DNA from: Bathymodiolus brooksi
Lineage: Eukaryota > Mollusca > Bivalvia > Mytilida > Modiolidae
Reading direction: 5' to 3'
DNA: 64,000 nt
Assembly: GCA_963680875.1 (NCBI GenBank)
Contig: OY804585.1
Coordinates: forward strand, 49,151,085-49,215,084
Shown here piece by piece: positions 21,461-60,611 of this stretch. Position 1 is the first letter of the stretch; every line of letters begins with the position of its first letter. Both the position numbers and the translations under genes were made by a program. The notes under the pieces are model-generated. The model made no database searches, had not been told where the DNA came from, and was given only the letters and a program-made list of their open reading frames with translations.

Positions 21461-22230
21461 CACAACGATTGATGGATTATTGTGTATTGAATAGCTAAAG
21501 TTATTATCATCCAGAATGGTACAAATAAATAAACAATAATATAATACTATTATAGATTGTTCTTATATTTATCAGGGAATTATATAAACATTTGAAGAAA
21601 AAAAAAATCCTGTATTTATTGATCAATCTAATTAACTGACAAAATAGTGTTTACATGTAAATTGCATATTTCTGTTGGATGGACAAGGGCGCGTACATTA
21701 CGTATACGGCGCTTACATAGGGTTATGATTATTTGTTTTATATCATAAACAAAAATATTTATTGTTCATTAAGGTGTCTCATTACAATAATCAGATCTTT
21801 TAAAGCACAATAACTTTGACGCTGTACATACACAATCCTGTGCTATAAAATAAGACATAAATAGCTTAATAGAGACCGATAGTTTAATATATACTTAATT
21901 CATTTTTTAGTAAATAGTCTCAGCATAGGTATTACAAGGTTAATGTATTTCTCGCATGATAAACAAGTAATAGTGAAGTGACAACAGTATACGTATTCTG
22001 TACGTGTATCACACTTCGCTAATATTTTAATACATTTAAAGTCACATTTCTTGATAAACATCGCATTAAGTTAAAATACGACATGAAAATCAAATACGCA
22101 ACAATTGATGGATTATTGTGTATTGAATACACTAAATTTATTAAGGGCCATACTAGTATGACATAAATAATAATAATAAATAAATAAATAAATACGTATA
22201 GATACACGATAATATAATACTATAGATCGT
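21461..22230. repeat. Direct repeat pair about 640 bp apart
   Basis: 'gattgatggattattgtgta' at about 21468 recurs with one change at about 22104. Both are followed by 'ttgaata' and, further on, by 'ataatataatactat' and 'agat'. The copies span about 21461-21560 and 22097-22230. The second is interrupted by a TAAA-type microsatellite (22167-22195). Confidence 0.6.
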
Positions 22231-22317
22231 CATATTCAATGAGCTAGTGACGACTACAGTATTACGTAATCTCTCTACTCAGCGGGTAATTTAGATGACC
22301 GTGCGATTTAACTGGTA

Positions 22318-22795
22318 AAATGCAAATTTAAAAGGAAAAACGCTAAAATCCCACGACAATGCAAATTTAAAAGGAAAAACGCAATTATAAAAGGAAAAAC
22401 GCTAAAATCCCACGACAATGCAAATTTAAAAGGAAAAACGCAAATATAAAAGGAAAAACGCTAAAATCCCACGACAATGCAAATTTAAAAGGAAAAACGC
22501 AAATATAAAAGGAAAAACGCTAAAATCCCACGACAATGCAAATTTAAAAGGAAAAACGCAAATATAAAAGGAAAAACGCTAAAATGCCACGACAATGCAA
22601 ATTTAAAAGGAAAAACGCTAAAATCCCACGACAATGCAAATTTAAAAGGAAAAACGCAAATATAAAAGGACAAACGCTAAAATGCCACGACAATGCAAAT
22701 TTAAAAGGAAAAACGCTAAAATGCCACGACAATCCAAATTTAAAAGGTAAAACGCAAATATAACAAGATAATTCGCTAATTTAACTGGTAAACGC
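22318..22795. repeat. Composite minisatellite 1
   Basis: The unit is built of two near-identical 20-21-bp pieces (caaatttaaaaggaaaaacgc and a variant with 'aaatataaaagg') plus an 18-bp piece, taaaatcccacgacaatg, giving about 59 bp. Some units have lost the second piece. Long frames on the minus strand are repeat artefacts. Confidence 0.9.
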
Positions 22796-22867
22796 TAATA
22801 TAACTGGTAATCTTTAATTATTTGCATTTTACCGGGCATATTTGCATTTTCTATTTCCTAGTGTAAG

Positions 22868-23370
22868 CTTGTTTACCAATGAAACCTGAATATGAATTAA
22901 TTTTTGTTATGCTTGTTTACCAATGAAACCTGAATATCAACTAATTGTTGTTAAACATATTTACCAATAACACCTGGAATTGAAATAATTGTTGTTAAGC
23001 TTGTTTACTAATGAAACCTGGATATGAAATAATTGTTGTTAAGCTTGTTTACCAATGAAACCTGGATATGAAATAATCGTTGTTAAGCTTGTTTACCAAT
23101 GAAACCTGGATATGAAATAATTGTTGTTAAACATATTTACCAATGAAACCTGGATATGAAATAATTGTTGTTAAGCTTGTTTACCAATGAAACCTGGATA
23201 TGAACTAATTGTTGTTAATCTTGTTTACCAATAACACCTGGAATTGAAATAATTGTTGTTAATCTTGTTTACCAATGAAACCTAGATATGAACTAATTGT
23301 TGTTAAATTTGTTTACCAATGAAACCTGAATATCAACTAATTGTTGTTAATCTTCTTTACCAAATGAAAC
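22868..23370. repeat. Minisatellite 2, ~44-bp unit, about 11 copies
   Basis: The unit starts 'cttgtttaccaatgaaacct' and continues to 'aattgttgttaag'. Variants alternate 'gatatgaaataatt' and 'gaattgaaataatt'. Confidence 0.9.
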
Positions 23371-23479
23371 CTGCATAATGTCCTGAATGTTTAATGTATT
23401 TTATCCTTCATATATTTCTGCTTAATGTCCTGTATATTTGATTTCCTGAGAGTTTAATATATTTTTGTTCTTATTGTCC

Positions 23480-23625
23480 TGTATGTTTAATGTATTGAAT
23501 GTTTAATGTCCTGAATGTTTAATGTCCTGAATGTTTAATGTCCTGAATGTTTAATGTCCTGAATGTTTAATGTCCTGAATGTTTAATGTCCTGAATGTTT
23601 AATGTCCTGAATGTTTGATGTCTTG
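23480..23625. repeat. Minisatellite 3, 16-bp unit
   Basis: Eight to nine near-perfect copies of ctgaatgtttaatgtc, with diverged half-units on the left from about 23375. Confidence 0.9.
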
Positions 23626-23649
23626 TAATTATTAGTGTACCATACTGAC

Positions 23650-24777
23650 TACTGTACCCTTAAAATATCGAACCTAAGTTAAGTTAATGAAATACACTAC
23701 TTGTGGTACTCATTTTATTTTGTTTGGCTTTAATCTTTGCTTAATTTAACTTCTGATAGTGTATTTAATGTTAAAAGTAATGTGGCTATATTTTGATACA
23801 AACATATGTTTCACTTGTTTTCAGAAACTTTTGTGAGTATCAATTTAAAAATTTGCTGAAATATGCTTACATTTTCCCCTTTGCAGCTATATTTATCAGC
23901 GTGCCTCTCTCCACACGAGCGTTTTTTTCAATGTTTTACAATTCTTCTTTAAACATAAATTGGCATACATGATATCGTTCATTGTACCTTTGTCAAGATT
24001 TTTTTTACAAATATTACATCAAAAACATTTAATGTATAATTTCAACGATGCTGGTGAATTAGATATTCAAATGGACAAATCAGAATTCAATTTATCCTCG
24101 TAACTGTCCAAATTATTACATTTTATGTTGAACAAGACATAATTTGCGACAAGAACAAATATGGGCTTAACAGTGTACAAGAACGGAAGCATTTTTTCTA
24201 AATCTTTCTAAGTTAATTAAGTTGTTGACACAAGTAACAACATAGTTTTATTTGTAATTGACCTGTGTAATTGACCTGTGTAATTCAGACGTTGTATTTC
24301 TTTCATTCTGATCGCTTCATTTCACTTTATTACAATGCTTACTTATAACTATTCCATCATCCGTGCCACATTGCAATTTTAATCATAGCAAAACTACTTT
24401 AAAAATGCTTTGTTAAAATGATTTAATTTGCGTTATATTCATATGAAATCTAATGTATTGCGCACAATGCGTTTCTTGAATAACCCTCAGTGCTAGGAAG
24501 AAATTAGAATTTACCTGATCAAGCAATGCTTTATGAGGCCCGGATAGCACAACGGGCATAAAGGGATCACAGTCTGCTGTCTTACGTCCGAGTCATCTGC
24601 TTTGTCGTCACACTATTGTTACTTTGCATCTCCTCAATGCGCCGCGGTGGTATTTAACCGACACTTAATACATGTCTTCCCATAATTTACTCATGTGCAC
24701 CTTCTATTTCATTTTCTTTGTAAATGCATGTTAAGGTGCAGTACTTGTGTTCATATAAAAATTCACGTGTATTGTAG
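23650..24777. other. Intron-like AT-rich stretch upstream of the first recognised cyclase exon
   Basis: No exon of the receptor ectodomain and no repeat family was recognised. Confidence 0.45.
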
Positions 24778-52377
<27,600 letters not shown>

Positions 52378-53770
52378 CGTGGCATCTTATGTATATTTTA
52401 AAAAGTGCAATTTCAATAGACTTTTGTACATGACCGATTTGATTCTAAAATTATACGCTTTATATGTTTTAATCTGAGTTATCTCCCTTGTAACGGACAA
52501 AAGGGTAAGAACAACCGAAAGAACAAAGAATGTCAGTATAATTTTCTTATATTTTGTAGATATTTGAACCTTGTAAGCAAATCAGAGGATAATTTAACAG
52601 CAACTAGAAACTCAAAAGTTGTTACAACAGATTATACAAAAAATGCATGTTTATTTCATTGAATTTTGCTGGAAAGTGATTCTTTTGTTTTCCTAAAAGG
52701 GAGACAACTCTAAACACGTATAAGTGTTTAATCAAGTCGGAAATGTACAAATGATCAATTCGTATGTGGTAAAAATGCTGATATTATTATTGTTTGTTGT
52801 TGCAATTATTCTATATATCATTTTATATTAAAATACTGTTTTTTTGTATCTTAATTAAAAGTTCTAAAATACCTCTTATAGCATACGTGTTGAGTTTTAT
52901 ATTTTTACACTGAATATATGAATGAGTAACAGTTGACAAAACAGATATTTTCTTCATGCAGCATGTCATCGTCTTGCTATTCATGTTCTTAATATTTAAA
53001 TAGTAACACTAACCAACAGTGTCATGTGTCAGCATCCTGCTATCTTTTTTAATATTTTAAATGTCATGCGTTTCAAAACCAATATTTCATCAAATTAAAT
53101 TGCTAGTGAGCAGGATTAAGTAAATAATAACAATTCTGCTACCGTTTTACTTTTACGGCTTGAAAGAAATAAGCAGTAAGGTTAATTTCCTAACCTACAA
53201 ATTACCCAAGAATATATCTCTACAAAGTGTTGCTATGAAAACGTAGATATCGAAATTAGTGTGTGCGACACGTTTATGTAAGGGAGTCTGAATCTCAACA
53301 TTATTTTTTTCATTGTGTCTATTCCGTTGAAGCAGCACATTAAGCATAATAATACACTGGATATCAAATGACACATTCTCTATTGTGAACAAGACACATA
53401 TATTTCGTTAATACGAATACCACATGCAAATGCGTAGCTGTTTTCATTGGAGTGTCTATTATATAATTTATAAAAGTAATAAACAAAAATAATCCATTCC
53501 TATTAAATATGTAATACAATAATTTCAATAATGCAGACTCCATTTTTGTTGTAATCATGTTATTCAATGTTGTTCACTAATACATTACTTCAGGTATGAC
53601 GGTCACATTGACAGAGCAGATATTGGAAGTCGATATTTTACTGTTATGCAATACGCATGCAATAGTAACCGTTGTTATGACTGTTGTTCCACGGTAAAGC
53701 GCAATCACTTGCAATGAAATATTTTGAATGATAATAAATAAGCATAAAAAAGAATATTATATTCGAATTA
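52378..53770. other. 3' flank of the cyclase gene, no gene recognised
   Basis: The first part must include the cyclase 3' UTR; a polyadenylation site could not be fixed. Short frames at 53195-53567 (minus) have no recognisable domain. Confidence 0.45.
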
Positions 53771-53774
53771 TCAA

Positions 53775-54330
53775 ATGTTTGAAGATATCAAAAGGGTAAT
53801 TAGAAGTCGTAAATCGAAGCAGGACAGACAATATAATGGGCAAAGGAACATTAAACAAATATAGAAACAGCGATTTGCAAAGCACTACACAGAAACTAAA
53901 GACTGAGCACCATGAACTCCACAGAAAACTAAAGACTGAGCACCATGAACTCCACAGAAAACTAAAGACTGAGCACCATGAACTCCACAGAAACTAAAGA
54001 CTGAGCACCATGAACTCCACAGAAAACTAAAGACTGAGCACCATGAACTCCACAGAAAACTAAAGACTGAGCACCATGAACTCCACAGAAAACTAAAGAC
54101 TGAGCACCATGAACTCCACAGAAAACTAAAGACTGAGCACCATGAACTCCACAGAAAACTAAAGACTGAGCACCATGAACTCCACAGAAACTAAAGACTG
54201 AGCACCATGAACTCCACAGAAAACTAAAGACTGAGCACCATGAACTCCACAGAAAACTAAAGACTGAGCACCATGAACTCCACAGAAAACTAAAGACTGA
54301 GCACCATGAACTCCACAGAAACCCATTTTG
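53775..54330 (+). repeat. Family A repeat with 33-bp internal expansion
   Basis: Begins 'gtttgaagatatcaaaaggg'. After 'aagcactacacag' the segment 'aaaactaaagactgagcacc' plus 'atgaactccacag' repeats about 12 times (53888-54320; some units lack two As). The minus frame 53962-54441 is an artefact. Confidence 0.9.
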
Positions 54331-54485
54331 TTTGATTTGTCGTTTTCCTAGTAGCATATTGTTTTCAATGTCTGGCCACAAGACACATGCATGCGTGTGT
54401 GTATGTGTGTGTAAGTATAATGCTATGAACAGATAAATCATAAATGGAAGATATATAATGAGTAAATTATTGATGCTGATTACGA

Positions 54486-54763
54486 AGGAGGCCGTCGTGG
54501 TCGTGCTCGTATGGTAGTTGGATTTACAAATACCTATGTATTCAGTGCTTATTCCTCCTGATATTGTGAACTCGAATCCCGCTCAGGTGAGGTGAATTCA
54601 ATACAACATTATGTGATAAAAGTTTGTCAATGACTTGCGACAGGTCGGTGGTTTTCTCCGGGTACTCGGGTTTCCTCCACAAATTAAAAAAAATCTGACC
54701 GCCATGATATAACTGAAATATTGTTGAAAGTAGCGTTAAGCATCATACCCTTAACCCTGACCC
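54486..54763 (+). mobile_element. SINE family C, full length with TSD
   Basis: Head 'ggccgtcgtggtcgtgctcg', B-box 'gaactcgaatcccgctc', 3' 'gtagcgttaagcatc'. The 10-bp repeat ctgattacga flanks it (54476-54485 and 54764-54773). The tail 'aacccttaaccctgacccc' is telomere-like. Confidence 0.8.
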
Positions 54764-55207
54764 CTGATTACGATTCTGGATAAACACATCGGATAGTACC
54801 CAAAACAGTGCACAGCAAAATACTAAAACATCTCATGTGCTATGCTATGCTCCTTCTTACTTGCTCACCTTATTTCACACAACATTTGACAAGAAATACA
54901 AAGATCAGCATATGCATAACATGTGAACCATTTATTTTAGTGGCTGTGGGCCAAATGAAAAGTGCAGGTGTATTTCATGCATCCTACCCAGAATTTGAAC
55001 CCTTTGAAATCCTTGTCTTGTTTTCTCTACTTGGTGAGATATTAAATAATGAGACAGAACTGTGCAATATATTTTTTTATTTTTAAATTCATGAATAATT
55101 CAGCAGTAGATCTTTAATTATGATATTCATTTTTACATCAAATAAATACAAATAAAATTAGTCAAGAATTCAATAACAATATAAATATAAAAATGTATTC
55201 AATATTA

Positions 55208-55372
55208 ACATGGCGATGGTTACTCGAAACAACATTATGTGATAAAGTTTGTCAGTTACTTTCGGAAGGTCGGTGGGTTCTCCAGTTTCCTCCACCAATA
55301 AAAACAATGACTGCCATTATATATCTGAAATATTGTTGAAAGTGGCGTTAACCACCATAACCTTAATCTTAG
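55208..55372 (+). mobile_element. SINE family C, 5'-truncated
   Basis: Begins within the middle ('actcgaaacaacattatgtg') and ends 'gtggcgttaaccacc'. Confidence 0.65.
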
Positions 55373-55446
55373 CCTTGGTAAGTATAGCTAGTGTACTTCT
55401 ATCATGATATCAATTGAAATGAATATACACGATCAGGAACATCTTT

Positions 55447-55740
55447 TGTCAGAAATGCATGAAGATATCGAAGGGATAATAAGCAGCCGTAATTCCAAAA
55501 TGATCAAGCAATGCACTGGTCAAAAGAAAAGAAATGAAGAAGAAATAATGGTCCAAGGGACACTGCCAGAATGAAAGATTTAGCAACACGAACATCATCA
55601 AGTCAGAGGATGAACTCAGGTACCCCGGGATGTTAGGCACGTATTGGTCTACTAATGATAGCCCTCTTGTTACTGTTAAGCAACACGAACTGAAACGGCA
55701 ATCGTGCTGAACACCAGCATATGCACATAAATACAAATAA
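55447..55740 (+). repeat. Family A repeat, diverged, unexpanded
   Basis: Head 'tgaagatatcgaagggataa', middle 'tagcaacacgaacatcatc', tail through 'gttaagcaacacgaac'. The minus frame 55449-55736 is a shadow. Confidence 0.6.
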
Positions 55741-55744
55741 AATT

Positions 55745-56405
55745 AATAAAATATTACCCTCTCCCTACAAATCAATTGGAATGGCAATTTGATTAAAACA
55801 ATAGCTGGTATCTTTTATGCAATTTAAAGGAAATAGATTGGTCCAGGCAATACCATTTGCTTTTAATTTCTGTATTTTACAATATCACTATATATTTGGA
55901 ATAGTTCCTCTAGAACTTTTTTTCTAACATGAAATGTTAATGCTAATAGTTAGGGATAAGTGAAAGTAAAGGTTGACAAAATTATAATGTCCAATGTTTT
56001 CATAAAAGTTATAGCGTTCCAATATGTGACATATAGTTTGTATTCCCCCTGTCATATTTGAGACCTTACACTGTTCTGGTCAAATGTTTATTTATGTAAC
56101 AAAATACCAAAAGAAATCACAGTTTTTAAACAGGATTAAGACAAAAACTGAAATTCTTAAACATATCAGCATCTTTTATCTTGCATAAAGCGAAAATCCA
56201 TACATATCTTTCCTTCCATCTAGCTGTCGTTAATTTAAGTAATATTTAATTGCTTTTGAAGTAACGAATAGAAGCCTACTAACCAAATTTTACATTAGCA
56301 TAGAATTGCTTTCACATTATAGAAAAAACTGGATAATCCATTGCTTAAAATCTGTAATACATTATTTAACGAATCCACAACAAACTCATCGTCACCGGTA
56401 TTAAC
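55745..56405. other. 3' flank of the CYYR1-like gene
   Basis: AT-rich; presumably includes the 3' UTR of the minus-strand gene. No other feature seen. Confidence 0.4.
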
Positions 56406-56408
56406 ATT

Positions 56409-56623
56409 TTAATCAGGTATGCTATTTGGAGGCTGATTATACACGGGTCTGTATTGTGGCTGTGCTGGTGCTCCATATCCTTGTTGAAGTGGAGGTGGAT
56501 AAGCCGGTTGTCCCTGTTGCAGAGGCGGATAAGAGGGCTGTCCCTGTTGTGGAGGCGGATAAAACTGATGGTATTGAGGTGGCGGCGCTTGGGAGCCATA
56601 AGGAGCTGGGGGCTGCATGTATC
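56409..56623 (-). CDS. CYYR1-like last exon: proline-rich cytoplasmic tail
   Basis: Acceptor 'ctttccag' (complement of 56624-56631). Encodes [20 protein letters not shown], two imperfect YPP-LQQGQP repeats and a short end NSIPD before TAA. An upstream in-frame Met is intronic. Confidence 0.82.
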
Positions 56624-59541
56624 CTGGAAAGTAGAATAAACATGTGTGGCATACTTTACCAAGCATAGTAATCGAAAGTTCTTAATTAGTTTTTAAATTA
56701 CACGAAATTAATATTTATCAATTAAAATGCTTGAATTATCACTTAAGTCGTTATTTGTGTAGTTTTGGGTAAGTCTATGGACCGCATTTTATCAACACTA
56801 AATACTGAATTGTTACTCTTAAGTTTCAAGAATGAAATACAGAGAAAAAGAAAGGATATAAAGTAGTGCACAAAAAACAAAAATTTTAAAAAGAAATACA
56901 TGTATATCTGATTATTGTACATTTATATATAAGGCAGCCTGAATAAAAATAAAACATCCTGAATTGGTAGTTGGTACCTCATTTAACAATGCTGGAAATT
57001 AACACATTGTACGGAGTTACATATATATGTAAGTATGATCTTTATATGGACCTAAGAAATAAACATTGAACAAAGCCATAGGTTAATATTGGTTAAGTCA
57101 ATACACAAGACGGTCAATAAAAAATTATAGAGTTAATGTGAAACTGATTCAATATGATTTTTAATCAAACTTATCAATGTCAGAATTAATAATGAACACA
57201 ATGTTGACTATGCCAATAGAATTATGCGTTTAAAAATCATTATGACATAAATAGATATTAAAACAGATATTAAAGTAGATCGTGGGTTCGAGCCTCGGTC
57301 ATGTGAAACCAAAGACTATACAATTGGTATTTGCTGCTTCTCTGCTAAGTACGCGGAATTAAGGCGCATGGGCAAAGGCTAGTAAACGATTCGGAATCAG
57401 AATAATATGTCAGTGGACTGTTGTGTCAGTGAGCTAGTTCTTTTAAAATACAACTAAGCGTAATGCCTTTTGTTTCAGTGAGCTAGCACTATGAAAATCC
57501 AACTAAGCGTGTTAGTCTAGTACAAAAGCAATCATTATTATATCATCTCATCTAAATGTAACTACTATTCTCCATGATATAGCTGAAAAGTTACACATTC
57601 GGCTTTAAGCAACAAACACTCACTCACTCCATTTTATCTGTGTTGTTCTCTATATGACGCTCTACAAGGAAACACTATTTACAGATGAGTTATCTCATCG
57701 TTTATTGGCTAGTATTATAGATACTAGAAAACCGTCTTTGAGAAACAGCTTATACCACACTAATTGCAAATTGTATTTCAAAACTATGTTGATGTGAATG
57801 GTGGGGATCGTCGTCATCGTCATCGTATAATTGTTGGATTTACCACTACACTTGTGAGTTTGAATCCTGTTCACGACGAGGTATAACATTATGTGATAAA
57901 GTATGTCAGTGACTTGCGACAGGTCGGTGTCTTTCTCCGGGTACTCCGGTTTCCTCCATCAATGCAACTGGCCGCCACGATATAGCTGAAATATTTTTGA
58001 AGGTGGCGTTAAGCACCATAATCCAACCTAAACCATCTTTGTGAATGGTTTAATTTTCTTCTAAAATTACATAATTTATTATCGTATTGATATCAAGATT
58101 GACATACAATACCTGTTGCTTGTGACGTGCTGGAAACAATTATATTTGTTCCGTTTGTCCTCGGTCCAATAACTGCCCCTACATGACTGCGTTTTTGACT
58201 CTTCATACACATGACTACAACAACAATAAAAAGCCCAATACCGAAAAGTACACCTATGGCAATCCCTGCAATGGCACCGCCGGAGCTGAAAACAAAATAG
58301 ACATACATAGCATGATACAAGCCAAACTTCATATTAAATAAGTCATTGGAAACTTACATGCTTTGCTTATTCATAAATTAAGATTTTCCTCCCTCGGACA
58401 TATGTGAAATTATCCGATTTTGGTGCTCCTGTTTTAGGTCCTTTGGTTTTATTGCTCCCAAAACTGTAAATAATTTGGCTTTCCAATCTTTCGACTTTCG
58501 AGCGTACCAGAAACGCGTCGTGCGCACTACATTTGATATCTACGTTTTTATTTTTTTGTCATTTCTTTTCAACATTAATTGATTGAGTAACCTTTACTTA
58601 ACACGACGGGTACCATTAGTGTCGCAGGAATGGCTTATCTTCTCGTAGAACTTGAATTCCCCCCCCCCTTTTTCTTTTGTGAGGTTCATTTGTCTAAATC
58701 TTTAGTTTTCAATGTGATGTTTTGTAGGTCATTGTTCGTCCTTTTGTCTATTTGTTTGTTTACTACTCAATACTTCACTAATAAATCATCAAAAGTTATT
58801 GTTTTATGTCTTCCCAGAAGAAGATATCAGATTCCTAAATTAGTCCTTTATCCAAGAATGAAATATATTTTAAACTTGTTCATTTTAATATTCATCGTTT
58901 ACCATTTACATTACGTCATTCTATTTTTTACATAATAAAAGAAACATTAGCTGTTTATATTATATATATTTTTATTCAATGAAATGTAATTACAAAATTC
59001 CCTGTGTTACGTATTTTGTCTTTGTGCCAGGTGTTGGAATCATTCGTACTTACATAATTTAGTTACTATAATAAAAATATAAACAGTACTGGTATCCATG
59101 GCTACCTCCACAATATATGCTTACATTTAGGGGCCGTTGTGATCTTGATCATATGGTAGTTGGATTTACAACTACCTGTGTATTCAGTGTATATCACCAC
59201 TAATGTTGTCAGTTCGAATCCCGCGTATTGTGAGGTGTACTCGATACAGTATTATGTGATAAAGTTTGTTAGTGACTTGCAGCAGGTCGGTGGTTTTCTC
59301 CGGGTACTCCGGTTTCCTCCACGAATAAAACTGACCGCCACGATATCGCTGAAATATTGTTGAAATTAGCGTTAAACATCATAACTCTAACCTTATACTT
59401 ACATGACATAGTAATTGTAGTAATAATAATATAAGCAGTATTGATTTCCATGGCTACCTCCACAATATCCACTACAGTATGAATAATAATAGTAACCACT
59501 AAAGGAATTATACTTAAAGCAAGAATCACATATCACTTGTC
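56409..59541 (-). CDS. Cysteine- and tyrosine-rich (CYYR1-like) membrane protein, 3' three exons
   Basis: Exons 59541-59403, 58285-58113 and 56623-56409 join in frame to 174 residues and a stop. Ectodomain part: 5 Cys and 15 Tyr in 45 residues ([30 protein letters not shown]). Then [19 protein letters not shown] and VVVVMCMK form one transmembrane helix ending in basic residues. The tail is rich in Pro, Gln and Tyr ([21 protein letters not shown] repeats), suiting PPxY/WW or SH3 binding. CYYR1 proteins share the Cys/Tyr ectodomain, a 'SG.AIAGI..G..F..G' helix, a 'CMK' end and a proline-rich tail. Their function is poorly known; Shisa-like trafficking roles are sometimes suggested. The first exon with the signal peptide was not found. 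Intron splice sites are GT-AG. Confidence 0.82.
57270..57625 (+). mobile_element. tRNA-derived SINE, family D
   Basis: Begins near the B-box 'tcgtgggttcgagcctcgg'. The body carries 'gaaaccaaagactatacaat' and 'tgctgcttctctgctaag'; a 'cagtgagctag' segment occurs twice (57440 and 57477). It lies antisense in an intron of the CYYR1-like gene. Confidence 0.65.
57795..58030 (+). mobile_element. SINE family C
   Basis: B-box 'gtgagtttgaatcctg', 'tctccgggtactccggtttc', 3' 'gtggcgttaagcacc'. Antisense in the intron of the CYYR1-like gene. Confidence 0.75.
58113..58285 (-). CDS. CYYR1-like exon: transmembrane helix
   Basis: Acceptor 'ttgttttcag' (complement of 58286-58295), donor 'gtattg'. Encodes [20 protein letters not shown] and [18 protein letters not shown], ending ...SSTSQAT. 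Phases 2 and 1 match the neighbours. The ATG at 58332 of the longer open frame is in the intron. Confidence 0.85.
58375..58555 (+). repeat. Dispersed repeat family E, core deleted
   Basis: Holds 'tttggttttattgctcccaa', 'cgagcgtac' directly joined to 'cagaaacgcgtcgtgcgcac', then 'atttgatatctacg'. It supplies undecayed stem I halves gcgtac/gtgcgc. Confidence 0.75.
58590..58800 (-). repeat. Family A repeat, minus orientation
   Basis: The complement reads through the family A phrases 'acaaaacatcacattgaaa', 'aactaaagattt' and, near its tail, 'ggtacccgtcgtgtt'. A C-run (58659-58668) is embedded. The plus frame 58630-58935 is a shadow. Confidence 0.55.
59054..59121 (-). pseudogene. Partial tandem duplicate of the CYYR1-like Cys/Tyr exon
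   Basis: The complement encodes [18 protein letters not shown], then a TAA, then the same phase-2 exon end and 'gtaagta' donor as the functional exon (59403-59470, [20 protein letters not shown]). Only the exon's 3' half is copied. A SINE now separates the copies. Confidence 0.75.
59131..59390 (+). mobile_element. SINE family C, full length, between duplicated exon halves
   Basis: Head 'gggccgttgtgatcttgat', B-box 'cagttcgaatcccgcg', 3' 'gttaaacatc'. 'tatgcttacat' (59116-59126) and 'tatacttacat' (59394-59404) look like its target duplication. Confidence 0.75.
59403..59541 (-). CDS. CYYR1-like exon: cysteine/tyrosine-rich ectodomain
   Basis: Acceptor 'tatttcag' (complement of 59542-59549), donor 'gtaagt' (59397-59402). 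Encodes [20 protein letters not shown], then [20 protein letters not shown] and YNYYV. The first two bases finish a codon from an unseen upstream exon. The 86-codon frame at 59269-59529 is in the wrong frame. Confidence 0.82.
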
Positions 59542-59850
59542 CTGAAATATCAATAATGTATACACAGAACAACTATCACATATCATTTGTCCTGAAATGA
59601 TAATATATACACAGAACAGCTATCACATATCACGTGGCCTGAAATATTAATATATACACAGAGCAACTATTACATATCACTTGTCCTGAAATATTAATAT
59701 ATACATAGAGCAACTATTACATACCACGTGGCCTGAAATATTAATATATACACAGAACAGCTATCACATATCACGTGGCCTGAAATATTAATATATACAC
59801 AGAACAACTATTACATACCACGTGGCCTGAAATATTAATAATATATAGCT
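59514..59850. repeat. 47-bp minisatellite built on the exon's 3' splice site
   Basis: Seven copies of 'cctgaaat' begin at 59541, 59591, 59638, 59685, 59732, 59779 and 59826 (47-50 bp apart). On the minus strand each unit reads 'tattaatatttcag' then 'gccacgtgatatgtgat', that is the acceptor plus the first ~18 bases of the exon. Confidence 0.9.
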
Positions 59851-59957
59851 ATAAGATTTAATACAGCATCAATAAATCTTAGTTCACATTGAAACACACG
59901 TTTTAATAGTGGGGACGTTTTAAGCATTTCGTTACAGTCGGTTTATATATTATATAT

Positions 59958-60210
59958 TAGAGAAAAGTTTGAAGATATCAAAGAGGCGATCAGAAGCAAT
60001 ATATCAAAGAAGGAAAGACAATACAATGGCCAAAAGAAAAAGGCGAGAAACAATCAAATAATGATCTCCAAAACACTACATAGAAAACTAAGGATCGCGC
60101 AACACGAACCTCACTAAATCTAACGGTGAACTCATATGCATCGGAGCAGTAAGCAATTCCTTCTCCACTACTGGCATCAGTCGTGCAACTCTGTGTTGAC
60201 TTCAAAATTA
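59958..60210 (+). repeat. Family A repeat, unexpanded reference copy
   Basis: All blocks occur once: 'aaaagtttgaagatatcaaa', 'acaatggccaaaagaaaaag', 'ctacatagaaaactaagga', 'gcaacacgaacctcact', 'agcaattccttctccact'. Useful as the baseline for the expanded copies. Confidence 0.75.
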
Positions 60211-60571
60211 AATATACCTGACGTCAGGTGGTAGCATAGGTGTATTTGCTGGTGAGTGTACTCGTTTACTATATTGTTATACATGAATACAGACAAAATA
60301 TGTTAAATTGTTTATTTTGATTGACTAAATATGAAGAGGTATATTTTTGGAATCGGTAAAAAAAATTGTAAATATATTACACTATACATTAGAAGCACAA
60401 GATATGCATGTATTTATATTTATACTCATATGGTGTTCACCTGATATATGCTGCAACAATGTTTTTTCTGTGAATGGCTGTTGATGTAGGTGTTTTTCCC
60501 TGACATACAATTTTAATCGAATCAGCGTAATGACTAATATTCAGATTGCGATTCACATTAACAAATGTAGT

Positions 60572-60611
<40 letters not shown>

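Noticed and set aside
22318..23625. CRISPR-like look of regularly spaced repeats
   Set aside because: Continuous tandem minisatellites with no unique spacers, in a eukaryotic intron-rich context.
53962..54441. 159-codon minus frame with WSSWCSVFSF repeats
   Set aside because: Produced by the 33-bp array; low complexity and no domain.
56366..56668. Alternative frames on both strands over the proline-rich exon
   Set aside because: Only the minus frame ending at 56409 joins in phase with the transmembrane exon and gives the family-like tail; the others are shadows of a repetitive codon pattern.
59269..59529. 86-codon minus frame over the CYYR1-like exon
   Set aside because: It is out of phase with the Cys/Tyr frame and runs through the donor into a SINE. 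The in-phase reading with GT-AG sites fits the family.
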